NCBI GenBank assembly: GCA_023375785.1
Contig: SZWC01000041.1
Span: 82,152-132,577, forward strand
DNA from: Penium margaritaceum
Lineage: Eukaryota; Streptophyta; Zygnematophyceae; Desmidiales; Peniaceae
Direction of reading: 5' to 3'
DNA length: 50,426 bases
Under the pieces are notes generated by a model, which made no database searches, was not told the DNA's origin, and worked only from the letters and a program-made list of their open reading frames with translations. This document shows, in pieces, positions 30,641 to 41,852 of the stretch. Each line of letters starts with the position of its first letter. Position 1 is the first letter of the stretch. The position numbers and the translations under genes are program-made.

Positions 30641-31075
30641 AGGTGGACAAGGACATGGCATGGTACAAGGAATCACGATGCACCAAGAGTCTGACGCACC
30701 ACAAGGAGCCTTTTTCGTAGTTGCTTTTAATTCCCTCTCGTCCTATTGCTTTTGGTGATGATTGAGTGGTGTATGATGAGGGGATTGGGATTGTGGAGAT
30801 GTGGTTGGAGACCCCATGTGGTATTGAAGTGGGAGTGTTCCATGGCGTGCTGTATGTACCTGATGCTGCCTTTGAGCTTCTCCCTCTCTCCTCCCTCACT
30901 AATACGGGACTGGGCATTGTCTTTGACAAATACTATGATGACATCCTCGACAAGGAAACGTAAGAAGAGTTGGCCACGTTGGCGAAGGAAAGTGACATGT
31001 ACCGCTTGTTGGGGACTACCAAGATCCCGCGTGAGTAGAGTCTTGCAGCACTAGTGTAAGTGACAGATGGCAAGA
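30641..31075 (+). pseudogene. pol: Element B protease region
   Basis: Active-site context W-Y-K-E-S-R replaces W-Y-K-D-S-G, which is intact in element D, so both catalytic Asp and Gly are lost. Downstream, V-F-H-G-V-L-Y-V-P-D-A-A-F and D-M-Y-R-L-L-G-T-T are well conserved, with stops near 30961 and 31036. Confidence 0.8.
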
Positions 31076-32300
31076 TCTGATATGCGCGTTATCGCCACAT
31101 TAACATGCCCGCCTTACAGCAGCTTCAAACAAAGCAGATGGTACGCAATACGCCTGTCATATCCAACTTTGAGCAGCAATTATACATTGGCTATTTGGAG
31201 ATGAAACAGCATCGCAAGGCGTTCTTTGAGCAGGAGAACGTGCAAACGAGGTGCTGGAAATGGTCCACACAGACTTGTGTGACCGAATACAGACCCACAG
31301 CTTTGGACACTCTAGGTATTTTCTCACCTTAATTGATGATTTTAGCCATTACACTGCTGTGTACTTACTTTCTTTTAAAGACTCATGATTGACAGGTTCA
31401 AGGAGTTCAAGGCAATGGTGAAGAACCAGACCGACAAGAAAATTAAAGTTGTACAATAACCGCGGTGGCGAGTACCTGAGCAAGGATTTCCAAGACAACC
31501 TTGCTACAGCTAGCATTAAGGCATAGTGCACCGCGCCATACTTACTACAGCAAAACAGTGTATTGAACGCGCCAATCGCACCATCGTTGAGTCATCCCGC
31601 TTCATGCTACACGCGGCTCGGCTCACCTTTGAATTCCAGGCTGAAGCAGAGAGCACGATATTGTACATGAAGAATCGCAGTCCAACCAATGCGCTGGAGC
31701 ATATGACAATATACGAGGTGTGGTTTGGTCAGAAGCGGATCATGGATCATCTGTGTGCATTTGGCAGACTTGTGCACATGCAAGTGCCAAGGGCGAAGTG
31801 CCAAAAGTGGGACACGAAGAGCGCACAGATGTTGGTGATCGTCTATGACATGGCATGCAAGGCGTATCACCTCTACGAGAGGGAAACTGGCCACGTCATC
31901 ATCCTAAGGCATGTTGTCTTCAGCAAGAGCAACATCATCAATACCAACGTCATTTGCGAAGAGGTAGTAGAACCAACAATTGACAAGGCGGTGGTAGCAG
32001 ATTCCTTTCTTAATTGTCTCTCTCCTCACCTGAACTCCACGGTGACATTGGGAGAAGCACTCTACCCACCTACAACAGATGCAGCAAATACTGTGGCCTC
32101 ATCAGCAGAACATGAGGACAAAGATTCAATACTACCAACAGCAAGAGTTGTACCTCCAGCACCACGCTTGTCGCCTATAAACGTCCTAGCAAAATGCCAT
32201 AGCTACCCTCTAAAGGAGCGCTACAAGCCTAGTAAGAATTGGCATCCATGGATGTTGCAAAAACCAGAACAGATGAATGTCGCACTTGGAACGGATTGAC
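31076..32300 (+). pseudogene. pol: Element B integrase and linker
   Basis: The zinc-binding part (A-L-Q-Q-L-Q-T-K-Q-M-V-R) is open from 31105. The core is broken around the catalytic region (31330-31530). A 257-codon frame, 31526-32299, then covers the C-terminal half: E-R-A-N-R-T-I-V-E-S, Y-M-K-N-R-S-P-T and W-D-T-K-S-A-Q. It also covers the linker with Y-P-L-K-E-R-Y-K-P. Confidence 0.8.
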
Positions 32301-33235
32301 ATGGGCCAACGTCCTACAAGGAGGCCATGGATTCACTAGATGGAGCAAATTGGACGCAAGCTGTGCAGCAAGAGATAGAGTCGCAACTTGAGAATGACAC
32401 GTGGGAGCTGACTGAGCATCCAATTGACCGCAAGATGATAAAGTGCAAGTGGGTGTTCAGGACGTAATGGGGAGCAGATGAAAACCTATAAAACACGAAT
32501 AGAGGCTTGTCGCCAAGAGCTGCTCATAGCAGGCGTGCATCGACTATGCTAAAAACTTTGTCCCCATTGTAAAATACGCCCATATGTGTACACTCCTCTC
32601 TTATGCAGGAGCTCGGGACTTTGAGATTCACCACATTGATATCAATACGACATTCTTGAATGGTGAATTGGAGGAGGAGATCCACATAGGGTAGCGAGAG
32701 GGATTCATCATGGCGCCAGGAGCAGCTCGTTTATAAGTTGTAGAATTCGCGTGCTTGGAACCAAAAGTTAGATGTGGCGCTCCAATACATGGGGTTTGAG
32801 CGCAACGAGTGTAACTACTGCCTCTATTGCTGCCAACATAGTCATGATGTGCTCATCATCATTGTGTATGTCGATGACATGTTCCTCCTTTCCAACAGGA
32901 TGTTTGCACTACACGAGTTCAAGGAAACGATGCATTAGTGCTTCTAGATATCTGATATTGGGGAAGCCTTGTACTTCCTTGGTATCCGGATTGCGCGTGA
33001 CTGCAAAGCACGTACCCTCTCCTTATAGAAGAGCCGCTATGTCAAGGATGTCTTGTAGCGGATCCGCGTGGCAAAAGCAAAACCCATCGGCACGCCGCTT
33101 GAGACGCTGTAGCACCTCATGAGCTTTAATGGAGAACCAGATGCAGCTCACCGATAAGAGTACCAGAGCGCCGTCGGCGGTCTCATGTACCTGATGGTGG
33201 CAACCAGGCTAGACCTTGCATAGGTTGTGAATGTT
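32301..33235 (+). pseudogene. pol: Element B reverse transcriptase
   Basis: Opening motifs T-S-Y-K-E-A-M and K-C-K-W-V-F are present. The catalytic Y-V-D-D is intact at 32867-32878. Stops and indels around 32465-32760 and 32935-33060 split the domain. The order matches A and D. Confidence 0.8.
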
Positions 33236-33690
33236 GGAAGCCAGCAAATGATGAATCTTGCACCTGAGCACCTGAAGGCAGTGAATCACATATTTCGCTA
33301 CTTTGATGGACTAATTAGCATCCACATGACCTACAGCGGCAGTAACAACAACATCATCAGCTGCACTGACGCAGATTGGGCTTCAAACCCCAAGGATCGC
33401 AAATCCTGCTCATTGCTAACTCCAAGGACTAATTAGCATCCGCATGACCTACAACGACAGTAACAACAACATCATCAGCTGCACTGACGCAGATTGGGCT
33501 TCAAACCCCAAGGATCGCAAATCCCCAAGCACATTGACATTGTATATCAAGGATTTACGATCAAGCTCAAGCTCAAATTTACTCCAACCAGTAAATATGT
33601 CGCTAAATTTTGTACGAGGACAGTGACCCATGTGAAGCAAAAGTTGTGCATGAGGGCATATGGATACAACGTACTCTGACTATGGCACGT
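33236..33690 (+). pseudogene. pol: Element B RNase H, with internal duplication
   Basis: Contains C-T-D-A-D-W-A-S-N-P-K-D-R-K-S twice, because 99 bp (33308-33406) is repeated at 33426-33524 with a 118-bp period, which shifts the frame. The central RNase H segment, G-G-A-I-S-W in A, is deleted. The tail toward the polypurine tract (F-T-P-T-S-K) remains. Confidence 0.8.
33308..33524 (+). repeat. Direct duplication in element B RNase H
   Basis: Two ~99-bp copies (33308-33406 and 33426-33524) separated by 19 bp, differing by a few substitutions. No N lies between them, so unlike the gap-associated repeats this one appears to be in the DNA. Confidence 0.85.
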
Positions 33691-33698
33691 TGGGAGAT

Positions 33699-34382
33699 TG
33701 TTCGAAAATGGGCCATCCGGCTCCATTTCAGGTCTACAAGAGCAAGTTCCGGGAAACTACCAAATGCCTGCTCCGATCGTCAATCCAATTTTCAGGCCGA
33801 TGCAACAGTCAAATTCTGATATGTAAAGTTTTGCAATATCCGGGGTCATCGACCGTCGGTGTCTAGGCAACCATGGGCGACGACTCCATTCCTTAGTGTG
33901 AGGAAAGAAAAAGGCAATAGGTCAAGGGTCAAAACGTGTTTGGAAAAATATCCAAGGAGGTCCTATATTATTGGGTTGCCCTGTCAGTGTGTGCTGACTA
34001 GGAAAAAGGTGCCTCTCCTTACTTGGTGAGGGGAGATGCTTGTGTACTAGTCATGGACACATGGTCATTCTCCATGGGATTTTGGGTTATGTGAGCACTA
34101 TGAGTGTGCCATGAGAGCATTTTCTAGCTCTGTAGGTTGTCTGTGACTGATCAGCCTGATTGCTAGGCTGGTTCTTTCTTTTCTCCAAGATTGTGGCTTC
34201 TAGTGCGTGAGCTATTACCTCCATGGCTAAGTGGTTTGGCTTGTGAGAGGGCTAACTTGCCCAAGCTCTAGATCTATATGAACTCCAACATTTTGAATGA
34301 TTAAAGAACCATTCTTCAGCACAAGAGATGCCCTTTAAGTCCCACATGCACGCTGCCCCAAGGCTCCCTCTTTCCTCCAGTT
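33699..34382 (+). repeat. Element B 3' LTR
   Basis: Starts TGTTCGAAAATGG after the polypurine tract GTTGGGAGAT (about 33689-33698). Its last bases after CTCCAGTT are lost at the junction with an inverted LTR piece. Confidence 0.8.
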
Positions 34383-34984
34383 TTGATAGATCGATCATCG
34401 GAGTAGGATTATGGTAGTTTCATTTAAGGTGCTCTTGAAGACCTGAAATTGGAACGCATAACCCCATGTCCAACAATCTCCTACTTTGCCGTAGTCAAAG
34501 TGGGTTGAGTCTACATACATTTATTCAGAGTTGTTGCTTCTTACGGGTCGTTGACTTGGTGCAAAAATAAACAACATGCTTGCTATTTGGAATGAACTCC
34601 AACTTGATAGTAACATCTTGCACCATGTGCCTGATGTTGATGTGTTTGGTACGAGCATGCTGCTCGGGGTTCTTGGGGTGTGTTACTACGCTCTAGTTGT
34701 AGACGCCCATTCAAAATGGAATTGTTGTACCCTTATTCATCTCTGCCATGAGATGCCAAAGCCAGACTGCTTCCTTGGCTCCAAAACAAAGAGAGACATA
34801 CTCTACTTCTATGCTTGAGGAAGCCACTACCACCTCTCGCTTGCCGTACCAAGTGATGGCCACTTTATTCGTGAGAAACACATGTCCAAAGATGGACTTG
34901 TGGTTGTCAGGTTTTGAAACCCAATCTCCATTTGTGTAGCCAATGTTGCTCTTTTCGTTGCCATCATACGTGATGCCAACGTGG
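34383..34984 (-). pseudogene. pol: F1 LTR end and RNase H fragment, minus strand
   Basis: 34383-34477 is the last part of an F1 3' LTR. 34478-34984 aligns with minus-strand RNase H of A and D, up to the D-A-D-W region. It ends abruptly where a plus-strand fragment of the same family begins. Confidence 0.7.
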
Positions 34985-35262
34985 GATGGTAGCAGTCCTT
35001 CTTCCTGTGCGCATTGACAACCACAACACGATCGCTGTCATCAAGAATCCAGATCACCATGCACATCCTAAGCACATTGGCATTGTCAATCACTTCATGA
35101 GGCAGATGGTGCAGGAGGGTGCTATCAAGCCAGGGATTGCTCCAACCAGTCAGTAAGTTACTGATCTCTACACCAATCCGATGACAGATGAGATGAGCAT
35201 GTTTGCATGAAGGCATGTAGACTCAGCCCATTTTGACTTTGGCAACGTCGTTTAGTTTAAGT
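34985..35262 (+). pseudogene. pol: F1 RNase H C-terminal fragment, plus strand
   Basis: The plus strand reads the RNase H tail (H-P-K-H-I-G-I-V-N-H-F and then A-P-T-S-Q) up to the 3' LTR. With 34383-34984 it forms a head-to-head pair of 3' ends. Confidence 0.65.
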
Positions 35263-35966
35263 TCCACAAGAGCAAGTTCCAGGAAGCTACGATATACTTG
35301 CTCCAATTTACGATTTCAGTTCACCATTTGAAGGACGTGATGCCAAAAAATCCACGGCCGATATTTCAGGCCAATCCAATGGTCTGATAAGGAGAAATGA
35401 TTTTTCGGAATGTCTGGTATCATCAACCACCAATGTCTATGTGATCATGGAAGACAGCTCCATGCCTTAAACTTGGGAAATGAGAATGGCACAAGGTCCA
35501 GGATGGAAACCGTATGGGAGTAATATCCAAGAGGTCCTAGATTCTTGAGATGTCTTGGCAGTGAGTGTTTACTAGGAAAAAAACACCACTTCTTACTTTC
35601 TATGTCATATGAAATCCTTGTCTGCTACCCATGGATACGTGGCAATTCGCCTTGGATTTGCTGGTTACATGACCACTAGCACTGTGCCATGAGAGCATTT
35701 TCGAACTTTCTATGCCGTTTGTGAGTGGTTAGCTTGATTACTAGACAGATTTCCCCTCTTGTGTGAGATGATTGACTCTTGTGTTTGAGCTTTAGCCTCC
35801 ATCGCAATGTGGTGCGGCCTACAAGATGGCTGACTTATCCAAGCTCTAACTCTATACGTACTCCATTGTTTTGAGTGATTTAATGACCATTTATTGGCAC
35901 ATTACATGCCCTTTCAGTCTGATATGTTCGCTTCTCCAATATAATATCTCTCTCTATGATCCAACA
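35263..35966 (+). repeat. F1 3' LTR, plus strand
   Basis: Collinear with the F1 LTR on the plus strand and ending CCAACA at 35961-35966. No primer site follows, which fits a 3' LTR. Confidence 0.7.
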
Positions 35967-37021
35967 CGGAATCCCATTTACTGACCACGTATAGATTTAT
36001 TTATCAATATTCCAAGCTTATAGCAACTAGTAGGTTATACCATCACAAACAAGTGACCGTGAGAGCAGATTTTAGAGAAACAGACAGAGATGCACACACC
36101 TCAAACGAGGTAATAGAGACAACTTTGGCCGCCTAGGCTTACTAGAAGTGCGACGCAATCCAACTTGGGAAAGAGGTAGGAGCATTCACTCATTCTGAGG
36201 CACATGCCATGGTAGCTGCTATTACAATAAAAGAGGCCTAAAAGCCCTTCCTCACCTTGCCCATCGCAGTAGTGATATTAGGTCTTGTCCCCACAATTGC
36301 ATTCATGAGGTTCCCAACAGTGTACAGGCACAGAACGTTTTGCATCTCCGGCCGATCTGCCCCTTTACTTAGTTACATGGAAACGAGCGTGTAGTGAGAG
36401 GGTAAAAGCTTGCTGACAGGTTTACATTCCTCCATGTTGTAGTTCTTGAAGATGTCCATGATGTATTTGATCTGGTTGAGCTCGATGGTACGTGCATTGG
36501 AGTTACAGTAAAAAAACCCCTTGAGCTACACATAAGAGGTTTAATGTTTTTCATCGGGAACCTGCTACTCAACGTCTTCTTGAGGATTAGAAAGGCCTAG
36601 TGAGAAGAAGAGCACACGATCAAGTCTTCAACATACAATGTTTTGAGTAGCAAGCCACGCTCATCCTTCAACACCTAGACACTAGCATTGTTCCTGTAGG
36701 GCACGTAGGAGAGCTAAGCCATACATCTCTCCATTTCCTTGTACGAGATATGGATGACATGTTTGGCCCGTACAACGCCTCAAGTACTTTGTGACTTTTT
36801 CATACTTCTATTCGCAATCTTGCTTGTGCTTACTGTACAGGAGAGTTGTATCGGCATCCATCTAATATATCTCAAGGTCTTTGGCAGTAGTGACGGCTAG
36901 CATGGACCTGATACAGGCAAACATGAGAACCGGTGCAAATCTCTCATTGTTTTCAGATCTTAAGGACTCTAATAATCCCTTTGCCATGATCCTTGCCTTG
37001 TACCTGTTCATGATATCATTT
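35967..37021 (-). pseudogene. pol: RT/RNase H remnant of an old copia element
   Basis: Minus-strand patches show an RT opening with R-Y-K-A-R-I-M-A-K-G (about 36970-37010), a catalytic box read as Y-V-E-D (about 36629-36640) and an RT-RNase H connection (36380-36600). Frames are badly broken. Assignment to a family is uncertain, closest to O-type. I see nothing recognisable in 35967-36100. Confidence 0.5.
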
Positions 37022-37544
37022 TTCAACTAGACCGAGGTAACATATTAGAAAACAAGGCCGGCACGATGGCACTTGCTATGCGATCCTAGTATTACAAACA
37101 GGAAGAGACATTACCATCAGAATCACGGTTCAACACAGATTAGTTCATAGTAATCACTTCCTTGCACTGTGTCCTTACCACATCATTGTTTTCATGCAAG
37201 GATTTCACTCATATGATATAGACCAACCAATGTTTCTTTTTTGTCTGCCTTAGGAAGAAAACTCTGTCAGAAGTCTCAAGGTAGGAACTTAAACGAATCA
37301 TAGGCAACGGATGGGTACTTATATCGATAAAGCTAGTCTCTAGCTTATGAACGAAGTGGCTCCCTGGATTAGCCACTTTGGGTACAATCCAGATAACATC
37401 ATCTTCCTGCTTTCATGGCACTCTTTGTGACCGCCAAGTGGGGCTAGCCACAAAGAAGGACCTTGGAATGTCATACGATGTCTCTGTTAACCTTCTTAGC
37501 TCCCTTTTGGTAATAAAGAAAATCAGTCACTGGGCTAGGATTTC

Positions 37545-37866
37545 CAAGGCTGTACACCAAATCCTAGGATCCGAGGATCTTATCCGTGAACCCGGATCCG
37601 GATCCGGATCCGGGGATCCGGATCCTTGATGAAGATTGGATCTGGAATCCAAGGATATGTTTGCCGTTGGTGGAAGGGGAGGTGTGGTTGGGAGTGTTCA
37701 AATGCACGGTATTGCCCATTCTCAGTCCGTAGGATCCGGAAAAGAGTCGAGGATCCGTAGGATCTGGGGATTTTTTGTTGGATCCAGAGATCCGGATCCC
37801 TTGGGTCCAAAACCGGGGATGAGGATCCAACTTGATACCGGGAATCTTACCCGGTGTGCACCCTTA
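37545..37866. mobile_element. hAT-like miniature transposon, GGATCC-rich (322 bp)
   Basis: Terminal inverted repeats CAAGGCTGTACACC and (reversed) TAAGGGTGCACACC match at 11 of 14 positions and fit the hAT terminal pattern Y-A-R-N-G. Flanks AGGATTTC (37537-37544) and AGGATGTC (37867-37874) form an 8-bp target duplication with one mismatch, the length typical of hAT. The interior is packed with GGATCC and related motifs and has no transposase, so it is non-autonomous. Frames rich in Gly-Ser-Gly-Ser are by-products of the repeats. Confidence 0.75.
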
Positions 37867-38005
37867 AGGATGTCACATAGTGACCTCTTGCTCCAGATAA
37901 TAAGTTTGGATCATCTAAATCAGAAGGAGTTGTCGTAGGCAGTGTTTTCTTTATAGAGTATCCAGATAAGACCAAGAGTACTTGCTCTAAAGAACCAGTG
38001 GATGC

Positions 38006-38091
38006 GTAGTCTATTTGGACCATATTTACGAAACTTATTCCAAGGGTACTCCCTTGGAATAAGCTTCGTAAATCTGGTCCAAATAGACTAC
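38006..38091. repeat. 41-bp near-perfect inverted repeat with 4-base loop
   Basis: Arms 38006-38046 and 38051-38091 match at 39 of 41 positions around the loop TACT. It lies in the O-type LTR, where the related E2 and E1 copies have no second arm, so it is a snap-back duplication. Confidence 0.9.
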
Positions 38092-38110
38092 CTATTCCGT
38101 CTTGTGACTG

Positions 38111-38514
38111 TCCAAATGTGACATATGGACAATGGGCATCTTAGGTCTAACAAACTCTCCCTTGCACCTCTATCATATTACTTTGAGATATCTTCTCTCT
38201 CTAACTGTCTTGGCCTTAGTCTGTGTTGGCTGCGTTGACCATACCGATCCCTCGTATACCTGTACAGCTGTTTTTTGTTATCAAGTGACTTGGTCATGCA
38301 ATCTACAAGCATCTTCTTGGTCTTCTCGTATTCTATATCCACAATCTCTTTTGTGACCAGGTGTCGTGAATAATTATATTTCATGTCGATGTACTTGGTC
38401 TGCCGGGAGATGACGTCATCTTGTGCAATTTCCATGGTACTATTTTTGTCAATCTGGACCTTTGTTACTGTTGTCTGTGGAACTTTTGTCTCAGCAAACA
38501 AGCTGTGTAGCCAC
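38111..38514 (-). pseudogene. pol: O2 RNase H C-terminus
   Basis: The minus-strand frame 38501-38178 shows the copia RNase H tail: Y-I-D-M-K-Y-N-Y-S-R-H-L-V, then V-D-C-M-T-K-S-L, the counterpart of the usual D-I-x-T-K-P-L. Split by element C from its N-terminal part at 42575. The two reading frames meet correctly across the insertion. Confidence 0.75.
38510..38514. repeat. Probable left target duplication of element C (GCCAC)
   Basis: GCCAC here versus GCCTT at 42575-42579 and GCCAT at 12907-12911 in the duplicated locus. Decayed, but placed correctly. Confidence 0.5.
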
Positions 38515-39234
38515 TATTGTATTTAGATGACTGAGGGATCCTTGGAGCAACGAGCATGTGGGACTGAGAGGGCATCGCTTGTGCTGAAGAATGGTTATTA
38601 AATCACTCAAAATGACGGAGTACATATAGATGTAGAGCTTGGGCAAGTCAGCCCTCTAACAAGCCGCACCACTTACCCATGAAAACTAAGGCTCACACAC
38701 TATATTCCACAATCTCACACAAGAGAGGAAATCAGCCTAGCAATCAGGCTTACCACTCGCACACAACCTATAGAGCTAGAGAATGCTCTCATGGCTCACT
38801 CCTGGTGGTCACATAAGCCACAATCCCATGGAGAATGACCATGTGTCCATGGCTAGCACACAAGGACGTCACATCATAAAAAACGTAACGAGAGGTACAT
38901 TTATCCTATTCAGCACAATCTAACAAGGCAATCTTAAGCCAAGGACCTTTTTTGATATTTTTGCCATCAGGTCTTGATCCTGGACCTCTTGCATTTTTCT
39001 TTTCTCAGGCTAAGGCATGGAGCCGTTGCACATGGTCATCCAGACTCTGGCGGTCGATGACCCGAAAACGCCAAAAATTCATATCTCTCTATCCACCCGT
39101 TGGATCATCCTAAAACTTGAATATACAATCTGACACCTAACCTCTCCAATGGTGAAGTCAGACTAACAACTAGTAGTTTCTTGGAACTTGCTCCCGTGGA
39201 ACAGAAACTGAATTGGATGGCACCTTTCCCAAGA
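38515..39234 (-). repeat. Element C 3' LTR
   Basis: About 720 bp. Its outer end is degenerate (TATTGT for TGTTGG), its inner end reads CCAAGA, and the polypurine tract follows at 39235. Confidence 0.75.
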
Positions 39235-39251
39235 ATCTCCCACTTTGTCGC

Positions 39252-39870
39252 AATCATAGTGGGCTGAGTGGACATGCCTTCATAGAGAACTCGTGCTTCT
39301 CACGGGTCACTGGTTAAGTGCGGATGTCAGTGACCTGCTTGTTGGTTGGAGTGACCTCCAACTTGATACCATCCTTAAGCACCATGTACTTGATGAAATG
39401 ATATGCAATATCAATATGCTTGGTACGTGCATGGTGCTCAAGATTCCTGGCGACTGCAATTGTGCTCTACCATGAGACGTTAGAGCCAAACTGCTTCTTT
39501 TACTCCAAAGCTCAAAGACATGTACTCAGCTTCTGTGCTTGAGGTGACCATAACTACATGCCGCTTTCTGCACTAGCTTATTGCACATCCATTTATGAGA
39601 AACACATGGCCAAAGATGGACTTGCAATCCTCAGGGCTTGGAGCCAAATATGGGTCCTTGTAGCCGATGATGCTGTTCTTTATGTTGTGCATAATGCTGA
39701 TATAGATAGTTACAGTATGGTAGCAGAAGATCCGCTTCACCGTCTTTTGGTGCTCAGGTCCAAGGTTTGAGCGCTGCAATGTCAAAGCGCTCAAAGCCAG
39801 TACAAGGTCCAGCATGGGTACCATCATCAAGTACATGAGACCGCCGACGGCGCTCTGGTACCTTTGCTGC
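39252..39870 (-). pseudogene. pol: Element C RNase H
   Basis: Minus strand collinear with A and D: the tail near 39290-39420, G-H-V-F-L-I-N-G in the frame 39836-39573, and the A-D-W region mutated. Several frameshifts. Confidence 0.7.
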
Positions 39871-40650
39871 TCAACTATATCTGCTTCTCCATTGAAGCTC
39901 TGGAGGTACTCCTACGTCTCAAGCGGTGTGCCGGTTTATTTGGCATCTGCCATGTCGAACCAGTGTAAAACATCATTGAGAAAGCAACTATGTAGCAACA
40001 AGAGGGTAAATGCTCTGCGGTTACTCGTGATCTACATACCAAGGAAGTATGACGCTCCTGCATTGTCTCCTTGAACACTTACAATGCAGCCATGCTGTTA
40101 GAAAGGAGGAGGATGTAATCCACATAGGCAATAATGATGAGAACCTCATGACCTCACTGCCAACGATAGACGTTGTAGTCACACTCGCGTTGCTCAAATA
40201 GTATGCACTATAGTGTTGCATCCAACTTTTGGTTCCAAGCATGCGAGGCTTGCTTCAGGCCATACAGCAACTTATAGAGCTTACAAACCAGGTACTCCTG
40301 GCCATCCATGACAAATCCCTCTGGCTACTCCATGTATATCTCCTCCTCCAAGTCACAGTTCAAAAATGCCTTCTTGACATCCATGTGGTGGATCTCAACG
40401 TCCTCAACTGCTGGATAACATAGGAGCACGCGTAGAGAGGCAAACTTTGCAACAGGAGCAAAGGTTTAAGTGTAGTTGATGTCCTCTTGCTACGAGTAGT
40501 CTTTGGCGACCAGCCTCGCCTTGTATTTTTTTAGGTTGCAATCTTGCACCCCTCTTCTTCTTTAACAACCACTTGTACTTGATTATATCATGTCTGGGTG
40601 GAGGCTCAGTCGGCTCCCATGTGTTTTCAAGTTACTACTGTATCTCTTGC
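39871..40650 (-). pseudogene. pol: Element C reverse transcriptase
   Basis: Collinear with RT of A. The catalytic box is read as Y-V-D-Y near 40112-40123, so the second Asp is lost. The opening region with K-C-K-W-type codons lies near 40560-40600. Several stops. Confidence 0.7.
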
Positions 40651-41199
40651 CACACAACTTCCACATAATCTGCAGCATCTGGTATGGCCATGGCATCCTT
40701 GTACGACGTTCGCTCATCACAGTTTGCTTCAACTGCAATGTTCATTTGTTCTGGCTTTTGCAGTATCCACAAGCTCCCACGCTCACCAGTCTTGTAGCGC
40801 ACCTTGAGAGGGTACCGAAGACCTGGTGTCGGGGCATTAACAGGCGGCTGGTGCGGTGCTGCAAGTGCATTTACTACTACTGGTGGTGTTGCATCTCTCT
40901 CCTCTGTTTCTGTCAACGTGGCCGCTAGTTTTGCTACACCAGACATGAGAGAGTAGAGTGATTATCCCAGTGTCATTGTGGAGGAAGGGTCAGGATAGAT
41001 TGGGTAAGGAAAGGAATATGCTCCCACGGGCTCGTCAATTTTTTGTTGTGCTATCTATTTGCAAAAAATATTGGTGCCGATAACGTTGCTCACATTGAAG
41101 ACCACGTCCCAGGGGATGATGACATGGCCAGTATCCATCCCATAGAGGGAATACGCATTGCTGGCTATGTCATAGCTGATCATCAGGTTTGGGCTATTG
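40651..41199 (-). pseudogene. pol: Element C integrase C-terminus and linker, fused to the gag start
   Basis: The frame 40946-40635 holds the acidic linker with R-Y-P-L-K-V-R-Y-K-T-G-E-R-G and the RT opening T-S-Y-K-D-A-M. Upstream is the last ~60 codons of integrase. At about 41175-41200 this joins the beginning of gag. The deletion point is not at an obvious repeat. Confidence 0.75.
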
Positions 41200-41837
41200 T
41201 TACGACGCCTACTCTTCCATTCTGAGCTTTGGTGATGCTCAAGAGTACACTTCAGTGGTGGCGCTACCCCTGCTTTTCTGTTGCTTCTCCCTGAAAGTTA
41301 TCTGACAGCAAATGGACTGTAGAGGCTAGCAGACTTGGAATTTAGAAAAACATGAGCCAACTACTAGACACTCGAACTAAAAACCTATCAGAAAATAGGA
41401 TCATCAACAGGGGGGTTGAAGAGATATACCCTTTCAAAATAGGGTGTGTTGCTGCTCCTACTCCAGCACAGACCAGCCAGCTTGTAAACATAATTTATCC
41501 CTAACTAATAGATGGAATGCAAATATAGTTGGACCAATGCAAAGCTTATGTAACATATGTGGGTTTTCTTCTGCTACTTTCTACATTTTACGAAGAAACC
41601 GGAAAGGTATGATCACAAGGTGACAGTCTTACTGAGAGAGGAGAGTGTAGCCCTGGCCAACCTCATTATTAGCATAACTCACAGTTCAGCAGTTTGATCT
41701 TCGCGATCGTGGGGTCGATGGAAAGCTTGTATAATAGACTTGAAGTTGGAGTGGTTGATTGGCAAATTTGGTCAACATTTGACCCTATCATGTCACTCTC
41801 AAAGTGACGGCCTGTGCAGGCTGAAACTGGCAAAACT
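41200..41837 (-). other. Element C leader
   Basis: Collinear with the other F1 leaders. No gene. Confidence 0.6.
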
Positions 41838-41850
41838 TGCTCTGTGACCA
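41838..41850 (-). promoter_or_regulatory. Element C primer-binding site
   Basis: The minus strand TGGTCACAGAGCA differs from the standard site at three positions and lies two bases from the LTR. Confidence 0.7.
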
Positions 41851-41852
41851 AG

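Larger units (their letters stand above)
28478..34382 (+). mobile_element. Element B: F1 Ty1/copia retrotransposon on the plus strand
   Basis: All F1 domains occur in order (gag, knuckle, protease, integrase, RT, RNase H) with primer site at 28944 and polypurine tract at about 33686. The 5' LTR lacks its first ~280 bases, replaced by an inverted LTR arm. The 3' LTR ends next to other inverted F1 pieces. Loss of the gag start, the protease motif and many frames shows it is long dead. No target duplication is visible. Confidence 0.85.
37022..38110 (-). repeat. O2 3' LTR (O-type), interrupted by a hAT-like element
   Basis: Minus-strand O-type LTR collinear with 10025-10560 and with the E2 LTR. 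The sequence on either side of 37545-37866 joins into one continuous LTR alignment. RNase H remnants follow on its right, as expected for a 3' LTR. Confidence 0.6.

Noticed and set aside
37564..37830. Minus-strand protein with Gly-Ser-Gly-Ser and Asp-Pro repeats
   Set aside because: Produced by reading GGATCC repeats of the hAT-like element in several frames. No codon evidence.
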